DNA of 35,292 bases from Solobacterium sp. (GTDB lineage Bacteria; Bacillota_I; Bacilli_A; Erysipelotrichales; Erysipelotrichaceae), in NCBI GenBank assembly GCA_017539385.1, contig JAFYHC010000049.1:1-35292 (forward strand), given 5' to 3'. Of the stretch, positions 15,510-22,165 are shown in pieces. Both the position numbers and the translations under genes were made by a program. Below the pieces are notes generated by a model. The model worked only from the letters and a program-made list of their open reading frames with translations. It made no database searches and had not been told where the DNA came from. Position 1 is the first letter of the stretch. The number at the start of each line of letters is the position of its first letter.

Positions 15510-16289
15510 TCAGCGGATCAGCGTCCGGAATTCCTCTATGAGCAATTCTTTGAGACCTGCTGTATCTGCTTCAGGATCTGTCTTGGCACAGTTAAACAGG
15601 CTGTCTGTCATCGCTGTGATATATTCTTCCATCGTATCCGATGTTTCCTGTGCTTCTTTGTCACATGCATCCATTTCCTTCTCACATGTATCTGTGAGAA
15701 GATCGAAGTCCTGCGGATAATCTTTTTCCAGAAGCTTATTGACGGCATAGACCATCATTTCGTGCAGATCCTGCAGATCTTCAAAATAGACCTGCGGATA
15801 ATTCTTGTCTTTGCCAAGCCATGTGCCGGTCTTGTCAAAGTAGGCGATCGATGCCGCATAGAAGCGAAGTCTGTCATAGGGAATCTCTTTCTCATTCATC
15901 CAGAACAGGATGCGGTCGAGAAGATTCAGTCTCCGTTCGGTCATCTTCGCATCATACATATTGCGCAGACGCTTCTTTTCGCGCTCTTTGTCAATGTCGG
16001 AAAGACTGCCCTGATAGCGGTCAAATGGTGCGATCTGGTCGAATGCACTGACGATCAGGTCGGCGGTGCTGTTGTATTCGTCCAGGCTCATTTCCCGTTT
16101 TTTGCGGCTTGTTTCGATCTCCGTGAACCGTGCATACAGGGCTTTGACAGCCGCATATTCCTGTTCACTCAGATTTTCCTCTGCCTTGCGCAGATCGATC
16201 AGTTTTTCCGTGATCATACGGATGGACATTTTTACGCTTTTGCCGTTTTTCAGCTGTTCCATTTCTTTGTTTCCGATTTTTCCGAACAT
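15510..16289 (-). CDS. Protein of unknown function, helical and charged
   Basis: I do not recognise this protein, about 259 aa from the ATG at 16289. It is rich in Glu, Lys, Arg and Asp with heptad-like stretches (for example EETETSRKK-type helices around residues 55-70 and KEREKKRLRNMYD near 105), which suggests a soluble helical-bundle or coiled-coil protein. There is no signal peptide or obvious membrane segment. A GTG at 16301 in the same frame is an alternative start. An extended -10 (TGGTATAAT) on the minus strand lies just upstream, diverging from maf. A terminator follows, so it is probably monocistronic. Confidence 0.8.
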   Translation of the reverse strand: MFGKIGNKEMEQLKNGKSVKMSIRMITEKLIDLRKAEENLSEQEYAAVKALYARFTEIETSRKKREMSLDEYNSTADLIVSAFDQIAPFDRYQGSLSDIDKEREKKRLRNMYDAKMTERRLNLLDRILFWMNEKEIPYDRLRFYAASIAYFDKTGTWLGKDKNYPQVYFEDLQDLHEMMVYAVNKLLEKDYPQDFDLLTDTCEKEMDACDKEAQETSDTMEEYITAMTDSLFNCAKTDPEADTAGLKELLIEEFRTLIR

Positions 16290-16314
16290 ACCTGCCACCA
16301 CTTCTTTCTTTCAC

Positions 16315-16323
16315 ATTATACCA
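16315..16323 (-). promoter_or_regulatory. Extended -10 promoter of the unknown minus-strand gene
   Basis: Read on the minus strand the sequence is TGGTATAAT, a perfect extended -10. It is back to back with the maf promoter, 28 bases away. Confidence 0.6.
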
Positions 16324-16351
16324 ATGAAATCATGGAATGCGGAATGATTTG

Positions 16352-16360
16352 TGCTATCAT
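16352..16360 (+). promoter_or_regulatory. Extended -10 promoter of maf
   Basis: TGCTATCAT ends seven bases before the maf ATG, which would put the transcription start at or next to the start codon. No -35 hexamer is apparent. Confidence 0.5.
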
Positions 16361-16367
16361 CGTATGC

Positions 16368-16931
16368 ATGAAAGAAATCATACTGGCAAGCAGATCGCCC
16401 CGCCGCAGGGAACTGCTGGAAAAGTGCGGCATAGAGTTTACATGCATTCCTGCAGATATCGATGAGAGCATCGATGAACAGGGAGATCTTGCGGAAGAAA
16501 TACGGAAACTGTCCATGCGCAAGGCGGATGCCATTCTGCAGGAGTATCCCGATGCGATCGTGATCGGCAGTGATACGATCGTCGTGTGCGAAGGGAAGGT
16601 GCTGGGCAAGCCTGCAAATGAAAAAGATGCAGCGGAAATGCTCGGTATGCTTTCCGGCAATACGCATCAGGTCTATACCGGCTTATGCATCAAAAGCAGG
16701 CAGAAAACATACAGCACATGCAGCGTGTCAGAGGTGAAATTCGTACCGATGACAGACAACGATATCCGGGAATATATTGCGACCGGTGAATGCAGCGACA
16801 AAGCCGGTGCCTATGCCATTCAGGGCTATGGCGGACGCTATATTGAAGAGATCCGGGGCGATTATTATGCCATCATGGGCCTGCCGCTGCATCAGGTGTA
16901 TGCGGAAATGAAAAACAGAACTGCATATTGA
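16368..16931 (+). CDS. maf: Maf-type nucleoside triphosphate pyrophosphatase
   Basis: Maf proteins hydrolyse dTTP/UTP and modified pyrimidine triphosphates to monophosphates, acting as house-cleaning enzymes, and some affect septation. The 187-aa sequence begins MKEIILASRSPRRREL with the phosphate-binding SxSPRR loop, and has IGSDTIVVCEGKVLGKP and CSDKAGAYAIQGYGG, all family hallmarks. The start at 16368 is clear from this opening, but there is no ribosome binding site. A -10 element ends seven bases upstream, so the mRNA may be leaderless. The reading frame stays open further upstream, opposite the unknown minus-strand gene, but that extension has no homology. Confidence 0.95.
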   Translation: MKEIILASRSPRRRELLEKCGIEFTCIPADIDESIDEQGDLAEEIRKLSMRKADAILQEYPDAIVIGSDTIVVCEGKVLGKPANEKDAAEMLGMLSGNTHQVYTGLCIKSRQKTYSTCSVSEVKFVPMTDNDIREYIATGECSDKAGAYAIQGYGGRYIEEIRGDYYAIMGLPLHQVYAEMKNRTAY

Positions 16932-16956
16932 AATTCAGGTGAAGTTTGTTTATTAT
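16928..16956 (+). promoter_or_regulatory. Promoter of tRNA-Thr
   Basis: TTGAAA (16928-16933) and TATTAT (16951-16956) are 17 bases apart, nine bases before the tRNA. The -35 overlaps the stop codon of maf. Confidence 0.75.
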
Positions 16957-16965
16957 ATAAAGGCT

Positions 16966-17036
16966 GCTGGTTTAGTATAGTGGTAATACACATCCATGGT
17001 AAGGATGAGCGGGCAGTTCAATTCTGCCAACCAGCA
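16966..17036 (+). tRNA. tRNA-Thr (GGT)
   Basis: GCTGGTT (16966-16972) pairs with AACCAGC (17029-17035), with discriminator A. The anticodon stem CATCC/GGATG encloses ATGGTAA, giving anticodon GGT (Thr). The T arm is GGCAG/CTGCC with TTCAATT. CCA is not encoded. It is a single tRNA with its own promoter and terminator. Confidence 0.94.
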
Positions 17037-17042
17037 TGAAAG

Positions 17043-17069
17043 AGATGCGCATGATGCGCGTCTTTTTTT
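17043..17069 (+). terminator. Intrinsic terminator after tRNA-Thr
   Basis: AGATGCGC (17043-17050) and GCGCGTCT (17056-17063) pair over 8 bp with one G-T, followed by seven T residues. Confidence 0.85.
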
Positions 17070-17104
17070 GTTTCTGCGTGCATGTGCAGACTGCGCCATT
17101 TGTT

Positions 17105-17113
17105 TGCTATAAT
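17105..17113 (+). promoter_or_regulatory. Extended -10 promoter of the OFA-type MFS gene
   Basis: TGCTATAAT is a perfect extended -10, located 62 bases before the ATG of the MFS gene, giving an untranslated leader of roughly 55 bases. Confidence 0.65.
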
Positions 17114-17175
17114 GAAAATACTTGAAATACAGCCGGTAATATCATTAGAAAAAAGTGCCGTCAGGGAGGTAACAG

Positions 17176-18423
17176 ATGAAAAGCAGACATATCTTTGTAT
17201 TGATCGCCATGTGCGGTCTGGCAGCGGCTTCGGTCGGTGTATCGGTAAATACAGCCGGTGTTTTCTATGCACCGATCGCAGAAAGTCTTCAGGCAGGACG
17301 GGGAAGTGTTGCACTGATGATCACGATCATGTCACTGACTGGTGCGGTAGTGGGTATCTTTATTCCAAAGGTCCTGAAAGAAAGCACATTGAAACTGATC
17401 ATCCTGACAGCGACGATCCTTTTGGCGGGAGCAACATGGCTGATTTCCTTCAGCAGTACGCTGTTCATGATCTATGTGCTCAGCTTCCTGCGCGGAATCG
17501 GAGACGGCATGATCGGCTTTGTCCTGGTGACGATGATCGTCAATTACTGGTTCTATGCACGAAGAGGACTGTTTACCAGCATCGTGATGGCATTCTCCGG
17601 TGTGCCGGGGGTCTTGCTGTCACCGGTGTTTTCCAATATCATCAACGCGTCCGGATGGCGCACCGGCATGGTGTGGGTGGCAATTGCTACACTGGTGTGC
17701 TGTCTGCCGGCAATCGTGCTTCCGATCTCGATCCGTCCGGAAACGAAAGGACTCAAGCCGTACGGATACGAGGAGTTTGAAAAAGAGCGGGAAAAGGGAC
17801 GTACGATCGTGATCGAGGAAGCATCTGCACGCTTCAATTACCTGAACCCGAAATTCCTGCTGGCAATGGTCTTTACAACGCTGTGCTGCATCGTGACAGC
17901 GGTTCCCCAGCATCTTCCCGGCTATGCGGTATCGATCGGAAAACCGGCGGCGGTCGGTGCAGCGATGCTGTCGGCAGCCATGGCATTCAATATTATTTCC
18001 AAACTGATCTTCGGTGTGCTCAATGACCGGATCGGTTCCTATAAGACCGTCTTCTGCATGGCCGGGCTCAATGTGCTTGGCATACTGTTATTGCTGTTTG
18101 TGTCAGCCGACTGGGCACTGTATGCCGGTTCTGCCTTATTTGCCTTTACCTTCTCCATTTCGGCAGTCGGTGTTGCCATGGTATCCGGGTATCTGTTTGG
18201 TATGGAAAACTATGGCTCAGCCTATCCGGTATTAAGCTTTGTGGGCGGTGCTGCCAATGCGCTGGGAGGTGCATTGGTTGGCTCACTGTACGATATCACG
18301 GGAACGTATACGGTGAATTTCTGGCTTTCCCTGGTCCTGCAGACAATTCTTGTGCTGTCACTTGCGGCCGCGGTTGCCTTGCGTAAGAAGGAGAGACATT
18401 CGGGAATCGAAAGTTATTCATAA
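17176..18423 (+). CDS. MFS transporter, oxalate/formate antiporter-like
   Basis: The 415-aa protein has about twelve hydrophobic segments and a central cytoplasmic loop (about residues 188-220, many charged residues). GVFYAPIAESLQAGRGSV near the N-terminus resembles the first external loop of the OFA/monocarboxylate branch of the major facilitator superfamily. NDRIGSYKTVF in the second half is the MFS loop motif. Members move organic anions such as oxalate, formate or other carboxylates; the substrate is not determinable here. AGGGAGG precedes the start. A 4Fe-4S aldo/keto reductase follows after 23 bases, so the transporter may import that enzyme's substrate. Confidence 0.88.
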   Translation: MKSRHIFVLIAMCGLAAASVGVSVNTAGVFYAPIAESLQAGRGSVALMITIMSLTGAVVGIFIPKVLKESTLKLIILTATILLAGATWLISFSSTLFMIYVLSFLRGIGDGMIGFVLVTMIVNYWFYARRGLFTSIVMAFSGVPGVLLSPVFSNIINASGWRTGMVWVAIATLVCCLPAIVLPISIRPETKGLKPYGYEEFEKEREKGRTIVIEEASARFNYLNPKFLLAMVFTTLCCIVTAVPQHLPGYAVSIGKPAAVGAAMLSAAMAFNIISKLIFGVLNDRIGSYKTVFCMAGLNVLGILLLLFVSADWALYAGSALFAFTFSISAVGVAMVSGYLFGMENYGSAYPVLSFVGGAANALGGALVGSLYDITGTYTVNFWLSLVLQTILVLSLAAAVALRKKERHSGIESYS

Positions 18424-18446
18424 ACATATAAGAGGAGGAAAAAAAA

Positions 18447-19583
18447 ATGCAATTCAGACCGGAAAAGAAATTTGGCTTCGGCCTTATGCGGCTGCCGCGG
18501 CTGGATCCGGATCAGCCCGCTGCCGTGGATGTAGAACAGGTAAAACAGATGGTCGACCTGTTCATGTCCAAAGGATTTACCTACTTTGATACCGCGTGGA
18601 TGTACAATGGCTTTGCCAGTGAGTGTGTGGCAAAGGAAGCACTGGTAGAACGGTATCCCCGTGACAGCTTCACCCTGGCAACCAAGCTGCATAACGGCTT
18701 CTTCAACACGCTGGAAGAGCGGGATGATGTGTTCTTCAAACAGCTGGAAAAGACCGGGGCAGGGTATTTTGACTACTATCTCCTGCATGGAATCGAAAAA
18801 GGATCGATCGAAAAGTATGAGAAGTTTGACTGCTTCTCGTGGTTATTGGAAAAGAAGGCGCAGGGACTCGTGCGTCATGCCGGCTTCTCGTATCACTCTA
18901 CGCCGGAGCTGCTGGATGAGATCCTGACAAAGCATCCGGAAATGGAATTTGTACAGCTGCAGATCAATTACCTTGACTGGGAAAGCAAGTGGATCCAGTC
19001 CAGAGCGTGTTATGAAGTATGCGTAAAGCATCACAAGCCGGTAATCGTAATGGAACCGGTCAAAGGCGGCACCCTGGCCGATCTGCCGGAAGAAGCAGAA
19101 AAACTGCTGAAGGCAAAAGAACCGGCTATGTCCATCCCATCGTGGGCGATCCGCTTTGCGGCAAGTCTTGACAATGTCATGTGTGTATTATCCGGCATGA
19201 GTTCCCTTGAACAGATGCAGGATAATCTGTCCTATATGGAAGACTTCAAGCCGCTGGACGAAGAAGAAAAGAAACTGTGCTTCGAAGCCGCAAAGATCAT
19301 CAACAGCCAGATCGCGATTCCATGTACAGCCTGCTCATACTGCACGGAAGGATGTCCGATGCATATCTGCATCCCGCAGTATTTCTCGATCTATAACGAA
19401 GACATGCGCGAGCATCTGGATCAGAAAGGCTGGACGATCAACTTCACCAATTATGAACGGCTGAGTGAGACATTCGGCAAGGCAAGCGACTGTATCGGTT
19501 GCGGTCAGTGTGAAGGCGTATGTCCGCAGCACCTTACCATCATTGACTATCTGAAGGATGTCGCAGCACACTACGAACACTGA
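18447..19583 (+). CDS. Aldo/keto reductase with C-terminal 4Fe-4S ferredoxin domain
   Basis: The 378-aa protein joins an aldo/keto reductase barrel (1-275) to a two-cluster ferredoxin tail. The catalytic tetrad is visible as Asp48, Tyr53 (FDTAWMYNG), Lys80 (ATKLHNG) and His114 (YYLLHG). The tail has C-x2-C-x2-C-x3-C at Cys293, 296, 299, 303 and again at 349, 352, 355, 359. This architecture is common in anaerobes and probably couples NAD(P)H or ferredoxin to reduction of a carbonyl compound; the substrate is unknown. A strong AGAGGAGG precedes the ATG. It forms an operon with the MFS gene and ends in a terminator. Confidence 0.94.
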   Translation: MQFRPEKKFGFGLMRLPRLDPDQPAAVDVEQVKQMVDLFMSKGFTYFDTAWMYNGFASECVAKEALVERYPRDSFTLATKLHNGFFNTLEERDDVFFKQLEKTGAGYFDYYLLHGIEKGSIEKYEKFDCFSWLLEKKAQGLVRHAGFSYHSTPELLDEILTKHPEMEFVQLQINYLDWESKWIQSRACYEVCVKHHKPVIVMEPVKGGTLADLPEEAEKLLKAKEPAMSIPSWAIRFAASLDNVMCVLSGMSSLEQMQDNLSYMEDFKPLDEEEKKLCFEAAKIINSQIAIPCTACSYCTEGCPMHICIPQYFSIYNEDMREHLDQKGWTINFTNYERLSETFGKASDCIGCGQCEGVCPQHLTIIDYLKDVAAHYEH

Positions 19584-19591
19584 TGAATCTG

Positions 19592-19623
19592 CATGTATGG
19601 CAATGTCATACATGTTTTTTTTA
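19592..19623 (+). terminator. Intrinsic terminator after the aldo/keto reductase
   Basis: CATGTATG (19592-19599) and CATACATG (19607-19614) form a perfect 8-bp stem with a 7-base loop, followed by eight T residues. Confidence 0.88.
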
Positions 19624-19634
19624 TGGAAAGTGCG

Positions 19635-19640
19635 TATACT
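19635..19640 (+). promoter_or_regulatory. -10 box immediately before the second MFS gene
   Basis: TATACT ends six bases before the ATG at 19647, so transcription would begin at the start codon. The -35 region is only T-rich. Confidence 0.45.
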
Positions 19641-19646
19641 GGAACC

Positions 19647-20831
19647 ATGAAAACATATGACTTTACGGATACGATCCATGCCTGCTATATCGGCTATATC
19701 ACGCAGGCAATCGTCAATAACCTGGCGCCGCTTCTGTTTGTTTTGTTCATGGACCGGTACGGCATCTCTCTCGAAAAAATCACATTTCTGACAACGTTCA
19801 ATTTTTTGACGCAATTGTGCGTGGACCTGCTGTCGGCGAAATTTGTCGACCGGATCGGCTATCGCACAAGTGCCGTGGCAGCGCATGTTTTCTGCATGTG
19901 CGGACTGGTGCTGTTAGCGGTTTTGCCATCGGTATTCACCAATGCGTTTCCGGGGCTATTAACGGCATGCATATTTTATGCGGTCGGCGGAGGGCTGATC
20001 GAAGTGATCATTTCACCGATCGTGGAAGCCTCTCCCAGTGAGCACAAGGCATCTGCCATGAGTCTTCTGCATTCCTTCTACTGCTGGGGATCACTGGCAG
20101 TGATCCTGTGCAGTACGCTTCTATTGCGTCTTTTCGGTACAGCACACTGGCAGATACTGCCGCTGGTATGGGCACTGGTTCCGGCTTTGAATATTATTCT
20201 TTTCTGCAAAGTGCCGATCCGGACACTGAATGAAGGCAAGGCAGGCATGGGCATACAGAATCTGCTGCACAGTCCGCTGTTTCTCGTATTCTTTGTGCTG
20301 ATGATCGCTTCCGGTGCTTCGGAACTTGCAATGAGCCAATGGGCATCTGCTTTTGCGGAAAAGGGACTGGGTGTATCCAAAACGATCGGTGATCTGGCTG
20401 GACCGTGCATGTTTGCACTGCTCATGGGATGCAGCAGGCTGTATTACGGAAAAATGGGAGACAGGCTGGATCTATTGAAATATATCCGCATCAGCAGTCT
20501 TCTGTGCCTTGCATCGTATCTGCTTGCGTCATTGAGTGCAGATCCGGTGATCGCATTATGCGGATGCGGACTATGCGGACTTTCGGTCGGCATCCTGTGG
20601 CCGGGCGTGTTCTCACTTGCATCCCTGCATATGCCCAAAGGCGGCACTGCCATGTTCGCACTTTTGTCGCTGGCAGGTGATCTTGGCTGTACGGCAGGAC
20701 CGACACTGGTGGGACAGGTATCGGCCGCGTGCAATGGCTCATTAACGAGCGGGCTGTGCTGTGCTGTTGTATTTCCTCTGGTGCTGATCATTGCGCTGGC
20801 ACTCCTTGGGAAAACAGGGAAACAAGTATGA
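19647..20831 (+). CDS. MFS transporter (second, unknown substrate)
   Basis: The 394-aa protein shows about twelve membrane segments and the MFS loop motif as AKFVDRIGYRT after the second helix and GKMGDRLDLLK in the second half. The first helix begins YIGYITQAIVNNLAPLLFVLF. It resembles the sugar-carrier or FucP-like MFS proteins of Firmicutes, but the substrate is unassigned. The ATG at 19647 has no ribosome binding site and lies six bases after a -10 box, so the mRNA may be leaderless. An earlier in-frame ATG at 19623 sits at the preceding terminator's T run and is unlikely. A methyltransferase gene follows after 37 bases. Confidence 0.88.
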   Translation: MKTYDFTDTIHACYIGYITQAIVNNLAPLLFVLFMDRYGISLEKITFLTTFNFLTQLCVDLLSAKFVDRIGYRTSAVAAHVFCMCGLVLLAVLPSVFTNAFPGLLTACIFYAVGGGLIEVIISPIVEASPSEHKASAMSLLHSFYCWGSLAVILCSTLLLRLFGTAHWQILPLVWALVPALNIILFCKVPIRTLNEGKAGMGIQNLLHSPLFLVFFVLMIASGASELAMSQWASAFAEKGLGVSKTIGDLAGPCMFALLMGCSRLYYGKMGDRLDLLKYIRISSLLCLASYLLASLSADPVIALCGCGLCGLSVGILWPGVFSLASLHMPKGGTAMFALLSLAGDLGCTAGPTLVGQVSAACNGSLTSGLCCAVVFPLVLIIALALLGKTGKQV

Positions 20832-20868
20832 TACAATACAGACAGCAGATACGATCACGGAGGATATC

Positions 20869-21663
20869 ATGAAAACGAAATACGGAAACTGGATGCCTGT
20901 GGAATATGGAATTGGTGCGGCAGTGCTTGCCGGTGCGTGCCTGGGTGCGGATGCAGTGCTGCGCATACAGGAAAGAGGAAAAGAGAAGACGGTGCTGTCT
21001 CATTGTGCGCATGGTGCACTTCTGACCGGTGCGCTTGTCAGCACGGCAGCAGCGGCCTACTGCATGACGGCGCATAACCGTTTCTCCTATAACGGGGAGA
21101 GACAGCTGGCACGGCAGGTGACCGAAGGCATTGCGGAATACATTGATCTGCCGGATGGCGGACTGGCACTGGATGTGGGCTGCGGAAGCGGTGCACTGGC
21201 GATTGCCTGTGCAAAGCGTTTCCCGCATGCATCGGTGCTTGGCGTTGATACATGGGGACCGGAATATCTTGCCTACAGCAGAAAAGTATGCGAACGCAAT
21301 GCCAAAGCAGAAGGCGTAACCAATGTGCGCTTTGAAAAGGGCAATGCAAACCATCTGGATTATCCGGATGAGACATTCGATGCTGTCATGAGCAATTATG
21401 TCTATCATAATATTGCCGGCAAAAACCGGCAGGAGCTGATCCGGGAGACATTGCGCGTATTGAAAAAAGGCGGTACATTCGCGATCCACGATCTGATGAG
21501 CGAAGGACGCTATGGCGATATGGAACTGTTTGCACAGCGCCTGCGGGATGAGGGATATGAAAGAGTGGAACTGATCGACACGACAGACGGTCTGTTCATG
21601 AACCGCAGAGAAGCAGGAATGCTGATGCTGAAAAACTCGATCCTGCTGACAGGCAGAAAATAA
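20869..21663 (+). CDS. Class I SAM-dependent methyltransferase with N-terminal membrane anchor
   Basis: The 264-aa protein has motif I LDVGCGSGA (101-109), an acidic residue in GVDTWG after strand 2, and the FDAVMSNYVYHNI segment, all typical of class I methyltransferases. Residues about 13-30 and 46-66 are hydrophobic, suggesting two membrane segments ahead of the catalytic domain. The substrate is unknown; small molecules or lipids are plausible for a membrane-tethered enzyme. GGAGG precedes the ATG at 20869. An upstream in-frame ATG overlapping the MFS gene has no site. A terminator follows. Confidence 0.88.
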   Translation: MKTKYGNWMPVEYGIGAAVLAGACLGADAVLRIQERGKEKTVLSHCAHGALLTGALVSTAAAAYCMTAHNRFSYNGERQLARQVTEGIAEYIDLPDGGLALDVGCGSGALAIACAKRFPHASVLGVDTWGPEYLAYSRKVCERNAKAEGVTNVRFEKGNANHLDYPDETFDAVMSNYVYHNIAGKNRQELIRETLRVLKKGGTFAIHDLMSEGRYGDMELFAQRLRDEGYERVELIDTTDGLFMNRREAGMLMLKNSILLTGRK

Positions 21664-21672
21664 TAACAGGTT

Positions 21673-21700
21673 ACGGTACAGGTTATTCTGTGCCGTTTTC
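21673..21700 (+). terminator. Intrinsic terminator after the methyltransferase
   Basis: ACGGTACAG (21673-21681) and CTGTGCCGT (21688-21696) pair over 9 bp with one G-T and a 6-base loop, followed by T residues. Confidence 0.78.
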
Positions 21701-21755
21701 TTATGGGAAAGAACATAACACAGCGAATATTCCTGCATGTATATGTAAAATTTTC

Positions 21756-21800
21756 ATGAAACTATGTTTCATTTGTTTCGAAACTGAATAAATTTGTTTC
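21756..21800. promoter_or_regulatory. Cluster of GTTTC/GAAAC half-sites upstream of the arginine operon promoter
   Basis: ATGAAAC TAT GTTTCAT (21756-21772) is a perfect 7-bp inverted repeat, GTTTCGAAAC (21775-21784) is a second perfect palindrome, and GTTTC recurs at 21796-21800. All lie just upstream of the -35 at 21809. They look like repeated operator half-sites for an unknown regulator. They are not a clear match to the classical ARG box. Confidence 0.5.
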
Positions 21801-21808
21801 ATTTACAC

Positions 21809-21836
21809 TTGAAAACAAAAAGCATTTCGCTATAAT
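21809..21836 (+). promoter_or_regulatory. Promoter of the arginine operon
   Basis: TTGAAA (21809-21814) and TATAAT (21831-21836) are 16 bases apart. Transcription should begin about 21843, directly ahead of stem I of the T-box leader. Confidence 0.8.
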
Positions 21837-21842
21837 GACGCT

Positions 21843-22080
21843 AAAGCGATGAAGTGGAGTAGTACTTTCGCAAAAGCTTTGAAGCGAGCCCCGTCTGGTG
21901 CAAGGGGGTAAAGGAAAGCGAAGGGAACGTGCCATGGAGCAGGATCTGCGAAGAATTCCGAGCAGACCACGTAGAGACCGCGTTAAGGGAAAGAGAGTCT
22001 GAAGCACATTGTTTTGGAAACAAAGGTGGCACCGCGCATTGTTCGTCCTTTGGCTGTAAAAGCCGAAGGACGTTTTATTT
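21843..22080 (+). promoter_or_regulatory. T-box leader (riboswitch), arginine type
   Basis: The T-box core AAAGGTGGCACCGCG (22022-22036) is unmistakable. Stem I shows GATGAAGTGGAGTAGTA at its 5' side and the apical AGCGAGCC...GGTGCAAG elements. On its 3' side GGGAA is followed by CGT (21928-21930), read here as the specifier codon for tRNA-Arg. The T-box bulge TGGC would pair with a tRNA 3' end GCCA. The terminator arms CGTCCTTTGGCT (22044-22055) and AGCCGAAGGACG precede TTTT; AAAGG (22022-22026) with CCTTT (22047-22051) would form the competing antiterminator. Uncharged tRNA-Arg would therefore allow expression of the arginine genes. The specifier assignment is supported by context but not folded computationally. 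Confidence 0.93.
22044..22080 (+). terminator. Regulated terminator of the T-box leader
   Basis: A 12-bp stem (one G-T pair) with loop GTAAA is followed by TTTTATTT. Its 5' arm is shared with the antiterminator. Confidence 0.88.
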
Positions 22081-22095
22081 AGAGAGGAGACTTCC

Positions 22096-22161
22096 ATGAG
22101 ACTGCGACGAAGCCTGCACAGTGAATTAACAAAGAGAAAAACAGGAGAAAGGAAAGGATAA
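22096..22161 (+). CDS. Putative Arg-rich leader peptide upstream of argG
   Basis: A 21-codon ORF lies between the T-box terminator and argG. It has its own AGGAG (22085-22089) at an ideal 6-base distance from ATG. The product begins [10 protein letters not shown] and ends [10 protein letters not shown], with five Arg residues in 21 positions encoded by AGA, CGA, CGA, AGA and AGG. The tandem CGA codons sit at positions 4-5. The stop TAA is four bases before the argG ATG, and the argG Shine-Dalgarno lies inside the last codons of the ORF. This arrangement suggests translational coupling or a ribosome-stalling leader that senses arginine charging as a second layer below the T-box. Function is inference; homologues were not checked. 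Confidence 0.55.
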   Translation: MRLRRSLHSELTKRKTGERKG

Positions 22162-22165
22162 GAAA

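Noticed and set aside
15498..16367. N-terminal extension of maf to a 477-aa protein
   Set aside because: The upstream part runs opposite the unknown minus-strand gene and has no Maf homology. The canonical Maf opening begins at 16368.
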